From positions 220,288-270,192 of the forward strand of contig NZ_JAGGQL010000005.1 in NCBI RefSeq assembly GCF_018613315.1: a stretch of 49,905 nt of DNA, written 5' to 3'. The notes beneath the pieces were generated by a model. It made no database searches. It was given only the letters and a program-made list of their open reading frames with translations, and was not told where the DNA came from. This document shows positions 8,056 through 16,262 of the stretch, piece after piece (positions within the stretch are counted from its first letter, which is position 1; each line of letters begins with the position of its first letter). The DNA is from Bacillus sp. ISL-37. Its GTDB lineage: Bacteria > Bacillota > Bacilli > Bacillales > Cytobacillaceae. The position numbers and the translations under genes were made by a program.

Positions 8056-8214
8056 TCAGCTATTTATGCCAGGCCATTTTTGTGGTTGATGCTTTCTTCC
8101 ATTACTTTTGAATGTAGAACTGATTAAGTCTTTGACAGAATATCCGGTCTCTTTAATGGAATCTGTTATTATAGCTCTTTTTAAAAGAATGTCCTTCACT
8201 AAAAGCACCACCAC
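8056..8214 (-). CDS. Small hypothetical protein between torD-like and molybdoenzyme genes, 52 residues
   Basis: Frame beginning with three consecutive GTG codons directly after AAAAGGT, 19 bases downstream of the TorD stop; it ends 52 bases before the molybdoenzyme start. The product has a hydrophobic start (VVVLLVKDILLKRAI), then a polar basic tail with TFKSNGRKHQPQKW. A later GTG (8199) could also be the start. It fills an otherwise unexplained gap inside the operon. No family recognised; it may be an operon-specific small subunit, or chance. Confidence 0.4.
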   Translation of the reverse strand: MVVLLVKDILLKRAIITDSIKETGYSVKDLISSTFKSNGRKHQPQKWPGINS

Positions 8215-8233
8215 ACCTTTTAATATTGAAGCC

Positions 8234-8848
8234 TTACAGGTAACTATTTCGTTGCGCCTTGATCATTTCGATTAATGCTCTCGTCAGTCTCTGATAAAAT
8301 GGGTGAACACTTACTTTCGAAAGCTGCGACTCGAATTCATCGAGCCAATCGAAATGATCATCCAAAAATTCAGCAGTAGAACTTTCAGGGGCATGCTCAA
8401 TGAAATAAGCCAACAATTCCAACAGGATTGCAAGATGGTCAGGCATACCCTGTAATTCATTAGGGATTTCGATCTTAAGCTTTTCTAACAGGTAATTGAT
8501 ATGTAACGCCGAATCTCCCAATATATAACCTTTGTCCCTAGCAAAGGGTAGAGTGCACGTTTCATCCAGTGTCCACTGTTTATATAAAGACTCAATCGGA
8601 AGTGCAGCCTCCTTTTGCGTGCTGCCAATAGAGGTCATGTATAATTCTGCAAATTCTTCATAGTTCTCTGGCAGGACTTCCTCTATTGAAAAGTCGATAC
8701 TAAAAAATTCGTTGACCGATCCTTCCAGCTTCTTCAGTAGATCCTGCTGCTGAATCTCATGCCAGATCTCTCTAGTTGGTTGTTTATATAAATCTGCAAG
8801 AACTATAAAAACATCCGCACATTCTGTTTTTTTATCTAATCCAATCAC
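8234..8848 (-). CDS. TorD/DmsD-family molybdoenzyme chaperone
   Basis: Protein of 204 residues, the usual length. The family features PDHLAILLELLAYF (about 131-144) and FLDDHFDWLDEFESQL followed by HPFYQRLTRAL are visible. Such proteins bind the Tat signal and apo-form of the molybdenum subunit in the cytoplasm and guide cofactor insertion before export. The start is GTG with AAAGGTGGTGAA upstream; no nearby ATG fits. It is the first gene of the molybdoenzyme operon, downstream of the Fnr-type box at 8939. Confidence 0.88.
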   Translation of the reverse strand: MIGLDKKTECADVFIVLADLYKQPTREIWHEIQQQDLLKKLEGSVNEFFSIDFSIEEVLPENYEEFAELYMTSIGSTQKEAALPIESLYKQWTLDETCTLPFARDKGYILGDSALHINYLLEKLKIEIPNELQGMPDHLAILLELLAYFIEHAPESSTAEFLDDHFDWLDEFESQLSKVSVHPFYQRLTRALIEMIKAQRNSYL

Positions 8849-8938
8849 CGGGATTCACCACCTTTCGATTACAACTTCACTATATGGCAATCAAGTTTGT
8901 GAAACAATATACATTCTGTGGATATTCCCCCAAGCGTA

Positions 8939-8954
8939 TGTGAAGGATTTCACC
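8939..8954. promoter_or_regulatory. Fnr/Crp-type operator upstream of the molybdoenzyme operon
   Basis: TGTGA-AGGATT-TCACC is a 5-6-5 arrangement close to the Bacillus Fnr consensus TGTGA-N6-TCACA. It lies about 98 bases upstream of the TorD start codon. A possible -10 (TATATT on the minus strand at 8906-8911) lies about 38 bases from the box centre. It could also influence the divergent ferredoxin gene. A weaker half site TGTGA lies at 9048-9052. Confidence 0.6.
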
Positions 8955-9020
8955 TAATTTAATTGTTTATTTTTTTGTGCTGATTATAGAAAACTATTAA
9001 AAGACACTGAAACAAAGGCT

Positions 9021-9034
9021 CTATAACGCTTACA
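9021..9034. promoter_or_regulatory. Possible CcpA cre-like site upstream of the polyferredoxin gene
   Basis: On the minus strand TGTAAGCGTTATAG resembles the cre consensus TGWAANCGNTNWCA but misses the final CA. Position about 120 bases upstream of the ferredoxin start. Weak evidence. Confidence 0.25.
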
Positions 9035-9155
9035 GCCGGTCAGGAAATGTGAACATTCCTTTAAATATGTTTGAATATCCAGCAAACTCGCCACTTATCA
9101 TGAACTTTAGTCGTAGAATAGAGGTATATGAATTATCACTCTTGAGGTGACCTAT

Positions 9156-10067
9156 ATGTCGCTACTAACCAATTGGCTCGAAAGCTTGAGCTATGAACTG
9201 GAAATATCAGAAGCGTGTTCAAAAAAGAAAAGTCCGTTGAGTACCTGTACAGCTTGTATGGATGAATGTCCACAAGGTGCACTAATTATTGAAGAAGGAA
9301 CTCTTAAATTAGATGAAAAGGCTTGTTCTCTCTGCGGTATCTGCATAACGGTATGCCCGCAGCAGGCAATAAAAGGGCAGTCGCCAGCAAGGAAGGTCAT
9401 CCAGGGTCACCTTTTATTACAAGATGATTCCCCGCTTCCAAGCTTCTTGGAATTGCTTTATTTCCATAAAAAAGGAGTCCGCTTTATTCAAAAAGCTGCT
9501 CCTGATGAGGAGTTAGAAAAACGCATAGGGAAAGTCAATGAAGTTTTGAACGTCATGGAACTTAATCCAATATTGATCACCAAAACCCTATCACTTAAGG
9601 AAGATGTTCAACCTAAACTATCAAGACGTGGTTTTTTCACAAAACTCTCGATGGATGGCAAAAAAACTGTTCTGTCTTCAGTAACGCCAGTAAAATGGCG
9701 GTTCAATGAGGACAGCTTTAAGTCTTCTAACCTATATAATGAATGGTCGTTACATGAAGTAAGGATACATGAGGAGAAATGCACATTATGTGAAGCCTGT
9801 TTTAACATCTGCCCTACACAGATTTTTACACTGGAGAACGATACACTAAGCATTGATGATAAAAATTGTTCCGGGTGCAACCTTTGCATGGACATTTGTC
9901 AGCACAGCGGAATTCAGGTTGCTCATAGGATCCACAAGGTAAGTGAAGTTGCCTATCATGTGTATGAAAATGAATGTACTACTTGCAGAAGCAGTTTTTA
10001 TTCCTGGGAAGAATCAAATGAATGTGAAATCTGCAAAAAAATCGAGAAACCAAATTTTTTCCTGTAA
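9156..10067 (+). CDS. Polyferredoxin (multiple 4Fe-4S) with internal twin-arginine-like motif
   Basis: Protein of 303 residues. The start is the ATG at 9156; the GTG at 9147 lies inside the GAGGTGA ribosome binding site. Two N-terminal clusters (CTACMDECPQ and CSLCGICITVCP) and two C-terminal clusters (CTLCEACFNICP and CSGCNLCMDIC) fit [4Fe-4S] centres. The end has a CxxC...CxxC pair (CTTC, CEIC) like a small zinc ribbon. Between the halves lies LSRRGFFTKLS, which looks like a Tat motif but is internal, near residue 150. It is divergent from the molybdoenzyme operon and shares its promoter region. By analogy with NapF it may help electron supply or enzyme maturation; this is inference. Confidence 0.82.
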   Translation: MSLLTNWLESLSYELEISEACSKKKSPLSTCTACMDECPQGALIIEEGTLKLDEKACSLCGICITVCPQQAIKGQSPARKVIQGHLLLQDDSPLPSFLELLYFHKKGVRFIQKAAPDEELEKRIGKVNEVLNVMELNPILITKTLSLKEDVQPKLSRRGFFTKLSMDGKKTVLSSVTPVKWRFNEDSFKSSNLYNEWSLHEVRIHEEKCTLCEACFNICPTQIFTLENDTLSIDDKNCSGCNLCMDICQHSGIQVAHRIHKVSEVAYHVYENECTTCRSSFYSWEESNECEICKKIEKPNFFL

Positions 10068-10088
10068 CTCCCTCTAAAAATAAAGAAT

Positions 10089-10146
10089 GAAGCACCGGAA
10101 CCAAAGCTGCTGCAGTTGCCTAAACAGCTTCGAAACCGGTGCCTTC
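10089..10146 (+). terminator. Likely terminator structure after the polyferredoxin gene
   Basis: Long hairpin with outer stem GAAGCACCGG / CCGGTGCCTTC and inner stem AAGCTG / CAGCTT. No clear T-run follows, so termination is likely but not certain. Confidence 0.5.
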
Positions 10147-10168
10147 TCATTGTTCACTTACAAAAAAA

Positions 10169-10194
10169 AACTAGGAAGTGAAAGCTTCCTAGTT
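10169..10194 (-). terminator. cotE terminator
   Basis: Stem AACTAGGAAG / CTTCCTAGTT followed on the minus strand by nine T. Confidence 0.9.
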
Positions 10195-10199
10195 CGATG

Positions 10200-10742
10200 T
10201 TATTCTTCCTCTCCAAGGAGGAAGTCTGGGTTCAAGTCTTCGAATTCGTCATCATCGATGCCATGACCCCACTCGTCATCATCGCAATCGCATCCGCCTG
10301 GATGAGTGACAACACATACCTTCGTTTCACCAATGACTTCTACAAGGAATTCCCTCTCGACGTGAACGATGATTTTGTTGCCATTAGGCGAAATGACTGC
10401 TTCAATGCAGTTAGGCTGCTGCAGGACCTCTACAAGGACATCATGGTCATCCATGCAGTCAGGGTCACGGTACTTCAGCTTGATGACATCGCAGTAAGTT
10501 ACTTTCTCCGTCACTACTTCAGTTTTTGTATTATCATCAAAGGAGTACCAGATGTTGGCTTCGTAAGACCCGTTTACTTCAACCACTTTCCCTACCTTTT
10601 TTGCCTTATACTTATGGTTTATGACCCAAGCGCCCAGAATGCTGCTCGGATTATGCGCTGGGTTGATCGTATGATTGGACTGCGTGAATTTGCGTCCTTT
10701 CGCTACGACGGCTTTCGTAATAATCTCTCTGTAATCTCCCAT
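10200..10742 (-). CDS. cotE: Outer spore coat morphogenetic protein CotE
   Basis: Protein of 180 residues, matching the family length. It begins [20 protein letters not shown], has the conserved centre [14 protein letters not shown] and [16 protein letters not shown], and ends in a very acidic tail ([18 protein letters not shown]). CotE forms the layer on which the outer coat is built around the forespore. The ATG at 10742 has GAGGAGG about ten bases upstream; an earlier in-frame ATG would put that site inside the coding region. A sigma-E-like -10 lies upstream. In B. subtilis the next gene upstream is ricA, as here, but the following mutS gene is missing from this position. Confidence 0.96.
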   Translation of the reverse strand: MGDYREIITKAVVAKGRKFTQSNHTINPAHNPSSILGAWVINHKYKAKKVGKVVEVNGSYEANIWYSFDDNTKTEVVTEKVTYCDVIKLKYRDPDCMDDHDVLVEVLQQPNCIEAVISPNGNKIIVHVEREFLVEVIGETKVCVVTHPGGCDCDDDEWGHGIDDDEFEDLNPDFLLGEEE

Positions 10743-10774
10743 TGCGAGCGAAACCTCCTCAATCTTTTTCAATT

Positions 10775-10853
10775 CATCCTATGCGTGATATTAGACTAGT
10801 GTGCGATTAATTTTAGAACCGCTGGTAAAAACTTAGGCATAGTTCATTGTATG
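10775..10853 (-). promoter_or_regulatory. Candidate cotE sporulation promoters
   Basis: On the minus strand CATACAAT (10846-10853) matches the sigma-E -10 consensus well, but the -35 is weak (around GAACATT). CATAGGATG (10775-10783) resembles a sigma-K -10, with an AC pair about 16 bases upstream. B. subtilis cotE is known to have both types. Assigned by motif only. Confidence 0.4.
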
Positions 10854-10986
10854 CCCATATGCCCTGAATGTTCCCGATTGATGAAAGTTGGTGGGGATTT
10901 AGATTGCATTAAAGTGACACGCACGGGGGAGGTACTTGCGAAGACTAATCAAAATTCGGGATTCGATGGTTCGCTATAAATAAAAA

Positions 10987-11012
10987 ATGGCACCTGAATA
11001 TTCAGGTACCAT
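10987..11012 (-). terminator. ricA terminator
   Basis: Stem ATGGTACCTGAA / TTCAGGTGCCAT followed on the minus strand by a T-run. Confidence 0.85.
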
Positions 11013-11026
11013 TTACTGATCGATAA

Positions 11027-11464
11027 TTAATGGTTGTGTGTATGGCAGCTTGCTTCGTTTTTCAGAGCTGCTCCTGTTTCACCGCGAAGTATATCTCCAC
11101 CAGTTGATGCGACTACTTCATCTGTAACCGTATTTGAAATTGTTGTGGCCACTAGCTGAAGCAATTCATTTACATCGATTTGCGACTGCTTGAATTCCTG
11201 GACCACCGGGATTTCATCAAGTTGTTGTTCTAGAGAAGCAATTTTTGCTTCAGTCTTCTTCAACGCTTCTGTTTTTCCATAATGTTGGAAGTTAACAGCC
11301 TGTTTTTGGAGACCTTTAATAGAAGAAATAAGTGTTTTCACTTTTTCATTCTCATGGATTTGTGCTTCTGCACGCTTGAAGAAGTCAACTTCTTCTGTTT
11401 CCGCAATCATTCTTGCGATTTCTCTTGAACGCTGGATAATGTCATCTTTATTATATTTTGCCAA
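11027..11464 (-). CDS. ricA: RicA (YmcA) regulator of the RicAFT complex
   Basis: Protein of 145 residues of the YmcA/YlbF family, mostly helical and rich in Lys, Glu and Gln. It opens with YNKDDIIQRSREIARMIAETEEVDFFKRAE and ends in a Cys/His tail, CHTHNH. With RicF and RicT it forms an FeS-binding complex that works with RNase Y in mRNA processing and in biofilm, competence and sporulation control. The start is TTG with GAGGTGA inside the end of miaB, and only one base separates the two genes. Interestingly rny itself lies about 8 kb away. Confidence 0.93.
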   Translation of the reverse strand: MAKYNKDDIIQRSREIARMIAETEEVDFFKRAEAQIHENEKVKTLISSIKGLQKQAVNFQHYGKTEALKKTEAKIASLEQQLDEIPVVQEFKQSQIDVNELLQLVATTISNTVTDEVVASTGGDILRGETGAALKNEASCHTHNH

Positions 11465-11465
11465 C

Positions 11466-13010
11466 TTAGTTCACCTCAACTGGTTCGATTTCTTCTACCA
11501 TTTCCCCGTTTAAAGACCATGTTTTTGCATCAGTAATCCTTACCTTGACGATTTTGCCGATTGCCGTTTTAGGTCCAACAAAATTGACAAGTTTCAACTT
11601 GCTTGTATACCCTGCAAGAACATCTGGATTGTTTTTGCTTTCGCCTTCAACCAGGACCTCAACAATCTGATCCTGATATTTCTTCATAGACTGTGCGGAT
11701 TGCTCATTCACAAGTGCGTTCAGCCGCTGCAGGCGCTCCTTTTTCACTTCCATTGGGATATTATCCTGCATTTTTGCAGCAGGAGTTCCCTCCCTTGGAG
11801 AGTATATGAACGTATAGGCTGACTCATAGCCAACCTCACGAACAAGAGACATTGTTTCCTCGAACTGCTCATCCGTTTCATTCGGATATCCTACGATAAT
11901 ATCAGTAGTCAATGTAACATTAGGAATTGCTGCTTTGATCTTGCGGACGAGTTCGAGATATTCTTCCCGAGTGTACTTCCGGGCCATTATTTTCAGTACA
12001 TCAGTAGAACCTGATTGTACTGGAAGATGGATGTGGTCCATCAGGTTACCGCCCTTTGCCAGCACTTCAATCAAGTGATCATCAAAGTCACGCGGGTGGC
12101 TGGTTGTAAAACGAATGCGCGGGATATCGATTTTACGGATTTCATCCATCAAGTCACCAAGACCATATTTCATATCTTCCAAGTCTTTTCCATAGGCGTT
12201 TACATTCTGGCCAAGAAGGGTAATTTCCTGATAGCCCTGTGCAGCAAGCTGACGGACTTCCTGAATGATATCCTCAGGACGGCGGCTGCGTTCTTTGCCT
12301 CGTGTATAAGGAACGATGCAGTATGTGCAGAATTTATCACAGCCATACATAATGTTTACCCATGCCTTAATATTGCCTTTGCGCACCTTCGGAAGGTTTT
12401 CAATTACGTCCCCTTCCTTAGACCAAACTTCTACGACCATTTCTTTGGACATGTATGCTTCCTGGAGAATATGTGGCAGGCGATGGATATTATGCGTACC
12501 AAAAATCATATCAACCTGGTTATACGTTTTTAGAATTTTGTTAACGACGGATTCTTCCTGGGACATGCAGCCGCAAACTCCCAATAGAAGATCTGGCTTT
12601 TCCCTTTTAAGATGCTTCAAATGTCCAAGTTCACCGAACACCTTGTTCTCAGCATTTTCCCTGATCGCGCATGTATTCAAGAGGATGACATTCGCGTCCT
12701 CGACACTGTCAGTAGGTTCATAGCCAAGACCAAGGAAAATACCTGCCATGACTTCTGTGTCGTGCTCATTCATCTGGCAGCCAAAAGTGCGGATGTAGAA
12801 TTTGCGCCCCTGTCCCATACCAATGAATTCTTCGGGGATGTCGAAGTCTTTATGATACTGGACTTCTTCCTTGCCGCGTTTTTTTGCATCCTTCAGGGAA
12901 GGAGCTGTATATACTGTTTCAAAGTACTTGCTGTAATCCTTGCTGGATTTTTTGTCCGAAGAATTTTCAGTTTGTACTTGTTGTCCTTCCAAGCGTTGAT
13001 TTTCGTTCAT
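11466..13010 (-). CDS. miaB: tRNA-2-methylthio-N6-dimethylallyladenosine synthase MiaB
   Basis: Radical-SAM methylthiotransferase of 514 residues. The N-terminal UPF0004 domain contains [23 protein letters not shown] and GCMSQEE, whose three cysteines bind the auxiliary cluster. The radical-SAM motif is CDKFCTYC near 222-229. A C-terminal TRAM domain follows (about 440-505). It adds the methylthio group at A37 of tRNAs reading UNN codons. ATG after AAAGGAG. Operon with ricA. Confidence 0.97.
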   Translation of the reverse strand: MNENQRLEGQQVQTENSSDKKSSKDYSKYFETVYTAPSLKDAKKRGKEEVQYHKDFDIPEEFIGMGQGRKFYIRTFGCQMNEHDTEVMAGIFLGLGYEPTDSVEDANVILLNTCAIRENAENKVFGELGHLKHLKREKPDLLLGVCGCMSQEESVVNKILKTYNQVDMIFGTHNIHRLPHILQEAYMSKEMVVEVWSKEGDVIENLPKVRKGNIKAWVNIMYGCDKFCTYCIVPYTRGKERSRRPEDIIQEVRQLAAQGYQEITLLGQNVNAYGKDLEDMKYGLGDLMDEIRKIDIPRIRFTTSHPRDFDDHLIEVLAKGGNLMDHIHLPVQSGSTDVLKIMARKYTREEYLELVRKIKAAIPNVTLTTDIIVGYPNETDEQFEETMSLVREVGYESAYTFIYSPREGTPAAKMQDNIPMEVKKERLQRLNALVNEQSAQSMKKYQDQIVEVLVEGESKNNPDVLAGYTSKLKLVNFVGPKTAIGKIVKVRITDAKTWSLNGEMVEEIEPVEVN

Positions 13011-13141
13011 TATAGATCTCCTTTCATTAGAAAGCGAGCAGGCAGATTGATCGAGCCTGGAGCCGGTGCTAGCTTCACAAACAGTTCTGCTTCCAACTTT
13101 TAAAAGGGCTATATTTCACCCTGAAAATATAAAATATACAC

Positions 13142-13169
13142 ATTATAATAGTATAAACTCTTCAATCAA
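13142..13169 (-). promoter_or_regulatory. Sigma-A promoter of miaB-ricA
   Basis: On the minus strand TTGATT, 16 bases, TATAAT. Confidence 0.55.
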
Positions 13170-13304
13170 TGAACACAATAGCAGGCACTGGAAATACAGC
13201 GTTCTTGGTAAAAAAAGCCGACTTAATAAATTATATTACCTAACAGATTATTAATTTGTAGTGATGCTTGTCACTAATTCTAGCAATTGTTTTAAAAGTA
13301 ACAA

Positions 13305-13330
13305 AACCCCAATCTTGGTCGATTGGGGTT
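13305..13330 (-). terminator. korAB terminator
   Basis: Stem AACCCCAATC / GATTGGGGTT with a six-base loop; on the minus strand TTTTG follows. Confidence 0.85.
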
Positions 13331-13363
13331 TTATTTCATTCCGGTTTGATTTCCGGATTTATA

Positions 13364-14230
13364 TTACATGAATTCAGCAACTAGCTTATCAAAGTGAGCT
13401 TGATCTAGCTTCAGGTCAGCTTGAGATAGCGGAGTTTCAGAATAACCGCTGACTAGCTCCTGATAAGATTTACGCTCTGTATTTTGATAAATTAATCCAG
13501 TAACAAGACCGTTGTGCTGCATCAATGTCTGCATTGCTGCTTCACGGTTTGATGGATCATATCCTTCGATGTCGCCTAGCTTTGTCAAGTTTTCCTTGAA
13601 CCAGTCGTAAGTGTTTACCTTGTTGTAAGTTACACAAGGGCTGAATACATTGATTAAAGAGAAACCTTCATGCTTGATTCCAGCCTCGATCAGCGCAGTC
13701 AAGTCTTTCAGGTCTGTTGAGAAGCTTTGTGCCACGAAAGTAGCTCCAGCTGTCAAAGCCAATTCCATTGGGGAAATGGCCTGCTCGATGGAACCTGCAG
13801 GAGTTGATTTTGTCTTGAATCCAGCAGCCGAACGAGGGGAAGTTTGTCCCTTTGTCAGACCGTAAATCTGGTTGTCCATGACAATGTATGTGATATTGAT
13901 GTTACGGCGGATCGCATGGACTGTATGTCCCATACCGATCGCGAATCCGTCTCCGTCACCACCAGAAGCGATAACAGTTAGATCACGGTTAGCCATCTTA
14001 ACTCCCTGCGCAATAGGAAGCGCACGACCATGGATTCCGTGGAAACCATATGAGTTGATATATCCGGAGATTCGGCCTGAACAGCCGATACCAGAGATTA
14101 CAGCCAGGTTCTCAGGCTCTAAACCGACATTGGCAGCAGCACGCTGCATGGCTGCCTGTACAGAGAAGTCGCCACAGCCAGGGCACCAGTTTGGTTTTAC
14201 ATTATTGCGAAATTCTTTAAAAGTCGCCAT
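13364..14230 (-). CDS. korB: 2-oxoacid:ferredoxin oxidoreductase beta subunit
   Basis: Thiamine-diphosphate subunit of 288 residues. WCPGCGDFSV lies near the N terminus, GIGCSGR follows, and the ThDP/Mg motif is GDGDGFAIGMGH with later DNQIYGLTKGQ. Together with the alpha/gamma subunit it oxidatively decarboxylates a 2-oxoacid, probably 2-oxoglutarate, to the CoA ester with ferredoxin as acceptor. The start is the ATG at 14230, one base after the korA stop, with AAGGAG inside the korA end; longer in-frame extensions would be korA sequence in another frame. It has no cysteines for a ferredoxin domain, which is usual for the Bacillus type. Confidence 0.93.
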   Translation of the reverse strand: MATFKEFRNNVKPNWCPGCGDFSVQAAMQRAAANVGLEPENLAVISGIGCSGRISGYINSYGFHGIHGRALPIAQGVKMANRDLTVIASGGDGDGFAIGMGHTVHAIRRNINITYIVMDNQIYGLTKGQTSPRSAAGFKTKSTPAGSIEQAISPMELALTAGATFVAQSFSTDLKDLTALIEAGIKHEGFSLINVFSPCVTYNKVNTYDWFKENLTKLGDIEGYDPSNREAAMQTLMQHNGLVTGLIYQNTERKSYQELVSGYSETPLSQADLKLDQAHFDKLVAEFM

Positions 14231-14231
14231 C

Positions 14232-15965
14232 CTAGAACAACTCCTTGCATTTTGTGTGGACTTCCTGCGGCAAGAATGGATTTCCGTCATACTTGAGGAT
14301 CTTATGGATCTTCTCATGACTTCCGACATTCATCTTCATGATGTTTGCCAGCTGTCCTGTCGCATTGTTTTCAATAACTGCAACTTTCTTTGCAGATTTT
14401 ACAAGCTGCATCATCTCATCAGCCGGGAATGGATGTACCAGGCGCACATGTGCGTGGTTTACTTTCAGGCCATCCTTCTCAAGTCTTCCCATTGCCTCTT
14501 CAATTGCACCTCTTGTAGAGTTGAAACCTACGATCAACAGATCAGCTTCCTCATGCGGAGCATTCTTGTGGATTGGCGTATTGAACTTCAGATTACTGAT
14601 TTTACGCATACGCTTATCCATTTGCGCAATACGGTTAGCAGCAGATTCCGAAGGTTTTCCTGTTTCATCATGCTCAACACCAGTAACATGGTGGATACCG
14701 TTCTTCATTCCTGGGATAACACGTGGTGAAACACCATCTTCAGTCACTTCATAACGCTTGAAGTAGCCTTTATTATCAATTTCAGGAAGAGCTTCTGTAG
14801 CCAATTTACCGCGGCGGATTTCTACTTTATCAAACTCAAGCGGTTCAACTGTCTGCTTTCCTAAAGATAATTGCAGGTCAGTCAGCATAATGACAGGACA
14901 CTGATATTCCTCAGCAAGGTTGAATGCTTCCGCTGCATCGTAGAATGCTTCCTGAACAGTACTTGGAGCAAAGACGATTTTAGGAATCTCACCGTGAGTT
15001 CCATAAATCATCGCCATTAAATCTGACTGTTCCTGTTTTGTAGGAAGTCCTGTTGATGGGCCGCCACGCTGTGTATCAACAATGACAAGCGGTGTTTCAG
15101 TGATACCTGAAAGGCCGATTGCTTCCATCTTCAATGAAAGACCTGGTCCAGCAGAAGCTGTAATGGCACGTACGCCGCCATAGTTAGCGCCGATTGTCAT
15201 AGTCACAGCAGCGATTTCATCTTCAGTCTGGATAACTGTTCCGCCAAGAGCAGGTAGTTTCTTGATCAGATATTCCATGATTTCAGAAGCAGGTGTGATT
15301 GGATATGCAGCCATGAAGCGGCATCCTGCTGCTACTGCTCCAAGAGCGATTGCATCATTGCCAATCATGAACAGGCGTTTCTGGCCATCAGCCTTTTCAA
15401 GCTGCATTGTCTCAGTGCCGCCTAATTGTTCTTTCGTATATTCGTAGCCAGCTTTGATGGATTCCATATTTTTATCGACAACTTGTTGTCCTTTGCGTCC
15501 GAAAATCTCCTGGACGACTTCTTCAAAAACTTGGATATCCAAGTCTAGAACTGCACTAGTTGCACCGATGGCAACCATGTTTTTCATAAGAGATGTTCCC
15601 AATTCAGTAGCCATTTCCGTAAATGGAACCGCATACATCGCAGCTTGAGTATCCTCAGGCTTTTTCGGGTCAAACTTCGCATCAGCAATAATTACGCCGT
15701 TCTCATGCAATTCTTTGTAGTTTACATCGATTGTTTCCTGATCGAAAGCTACAAGAATATCTAAATCGTCAGAAATAGATCGAACCTCAGTAGTGCTTAC
15801 TCGAATCTTGTTATTTGTGTGTCCGCCCTTGATACGTGATGAAAAGTGACGGTAGCCATACAAGTAGTAGCCTAGACGGTTCAACGCAATAGAGAAAATT
15901 TCCCCGGTAGATTCAATTCCTTCTCCCTGCTGTCCGCCAACTTTCCATGAAAGTTGATTGATCAT
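14232..15965 (-). CDS. korA: 2-oxoacid:ferredoxin oxidoreductase alpha subunit (gamma-alpha fusion)
   Basis: Protein of 577 residues. The first ~190 residues are a gamma domain (WKVGGQQGEGIESTGEIF), fused to the pyruvate:ferredoxin oxidoreductase alpha domains (GNDAIALGAVAAGCRFMAAYPITPASEI near 200, then SAGPGLSLKMEAIGL and DTQRGGPSTGLPT). The C-terminal domain II lies about 470-577. It has an ATG with AAGGGGTG upstream and is the first gene of the korAB operon. Substrate (2-oxoglutarate versus pyruvate) is inferred from family; not proven. Confidence 0.93.
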   Translation of the reverse strand: MINQLSWKVGGQQGEGIESTGEIFSIALNRLGYYLYGYRHFSSRIKGGHTNNKIRVSTTEVRSISDDLDILVAFDQETIDVNYKELHENGVIIADAKFDPKKPEDTQAAMYAVPFTEMATELGTSLMKNMVAIGATSAVLDLDIQVFEEVVQEIFGRKGQQVVDKNMESIKAGYEYTKEQLGGTETMQLEKADGQKRLFMIGNDAIALGAVAAGCRFMAAYPITPASEIMEYLIKKLPALGGTVIQTEDEIAAVTMTIGANYGGVRAITASAGPGLSLKMEAIGLSGITETPLVIVDTQRGGPSTGLPTKQEQSDLMAMIYGTHGEIPKIVFAPSTVQEAFYDAAEAFNLAEEYQCPVIMLTDLQLSLGKQTVEPLEFDKVEIRRGKLATEALPEIDNKGYFKRYEVTEDGVSPRVIPGMKNGIHHVTGVEHDETGKPSESAANRIAQMDKRMRKISNLKFNTPIHKNAPHEEADLLIVGFNSTRGAIEEAMGRLEKDGLKVNHAHVRLVHPFPADEMMQLVKSAKKVAVIENNATGQLANIMKMNVGSHEKIHKILKYDGNPFLPQEVHTKCKELF

Positions 15966-16262
15966 CTCTTACACCCCTTTAGATACGTAAAAAAATATGT
16001 AAAAACGCTTCGTTATTAAGTGTAGCACTTTTCCAAGTAATTCACTAGAAATAAGCGGTTTATATCTCGCATTTATTGCTGAAATCTAGCAAATGGATGG
16101 TACTAAACGCTTACAATTCTAGACCTATGTGTAAAAAAAAGCAACCCTTTCAGAATAATTATTGACGAAAATATGAATATTTTTTTATTTATTAAAATAT
16201 TATAAGTTTCTTACACTGCAACCCTTCGATTACTAAGCAGAAATTCGCTGTCTCCATGGAAT
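15966..16262. other. Intergenic region upstream of korA
   Basis: Holds the korA promoter region, the cre-like site at 16102-16115 and the AT-rich downstream region of the dipeptidase gene. No gene or clear terminator hairpin was seen. Confidence 0.5.
16102..16115. promoter_or_regulatory. Possible CcpA cre-like site upstream of korA
   Basis: On the minus strand TGTAAGCGTTTAGT matches cre (TGWAANCGNTNWCA) except the last CA. It lies about 140 bases upstream of the korA start codon. Carbon control of korAB would make sense but is only a motif match. Confidence 0.3.

Larger units (their letters stand above)
13011..13363. other. Intergenic region between korB and miaB
   Basis: Contains the korB terminator (13305-13330) and the miaB promoter (13142-13169) with an mRNA leader of about 120 bases. 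No other gene seen. Confidence 0.6.

Noticed and set aside
10197-10799. Long plus-strand open frame opposite cotE
   Set aside because: It is a shadow of cotE; the minus-strand protein is a clear CotE.
14231-14329. N-terminal extension of KorB upstream of 14230
   Set aside because: It is the korA coding region read in another frame, and the ATG at 14230 has its own ribosome binding site and begins the conserved KorB sequence.
16102-16115. Firm CcpA control of korAB, and of 9021-9034 and 37802-37815
   Set aside because: The cre-like words have one or two mismatches and such matches occur by chance. They are listed or mentioned only with low confidence.
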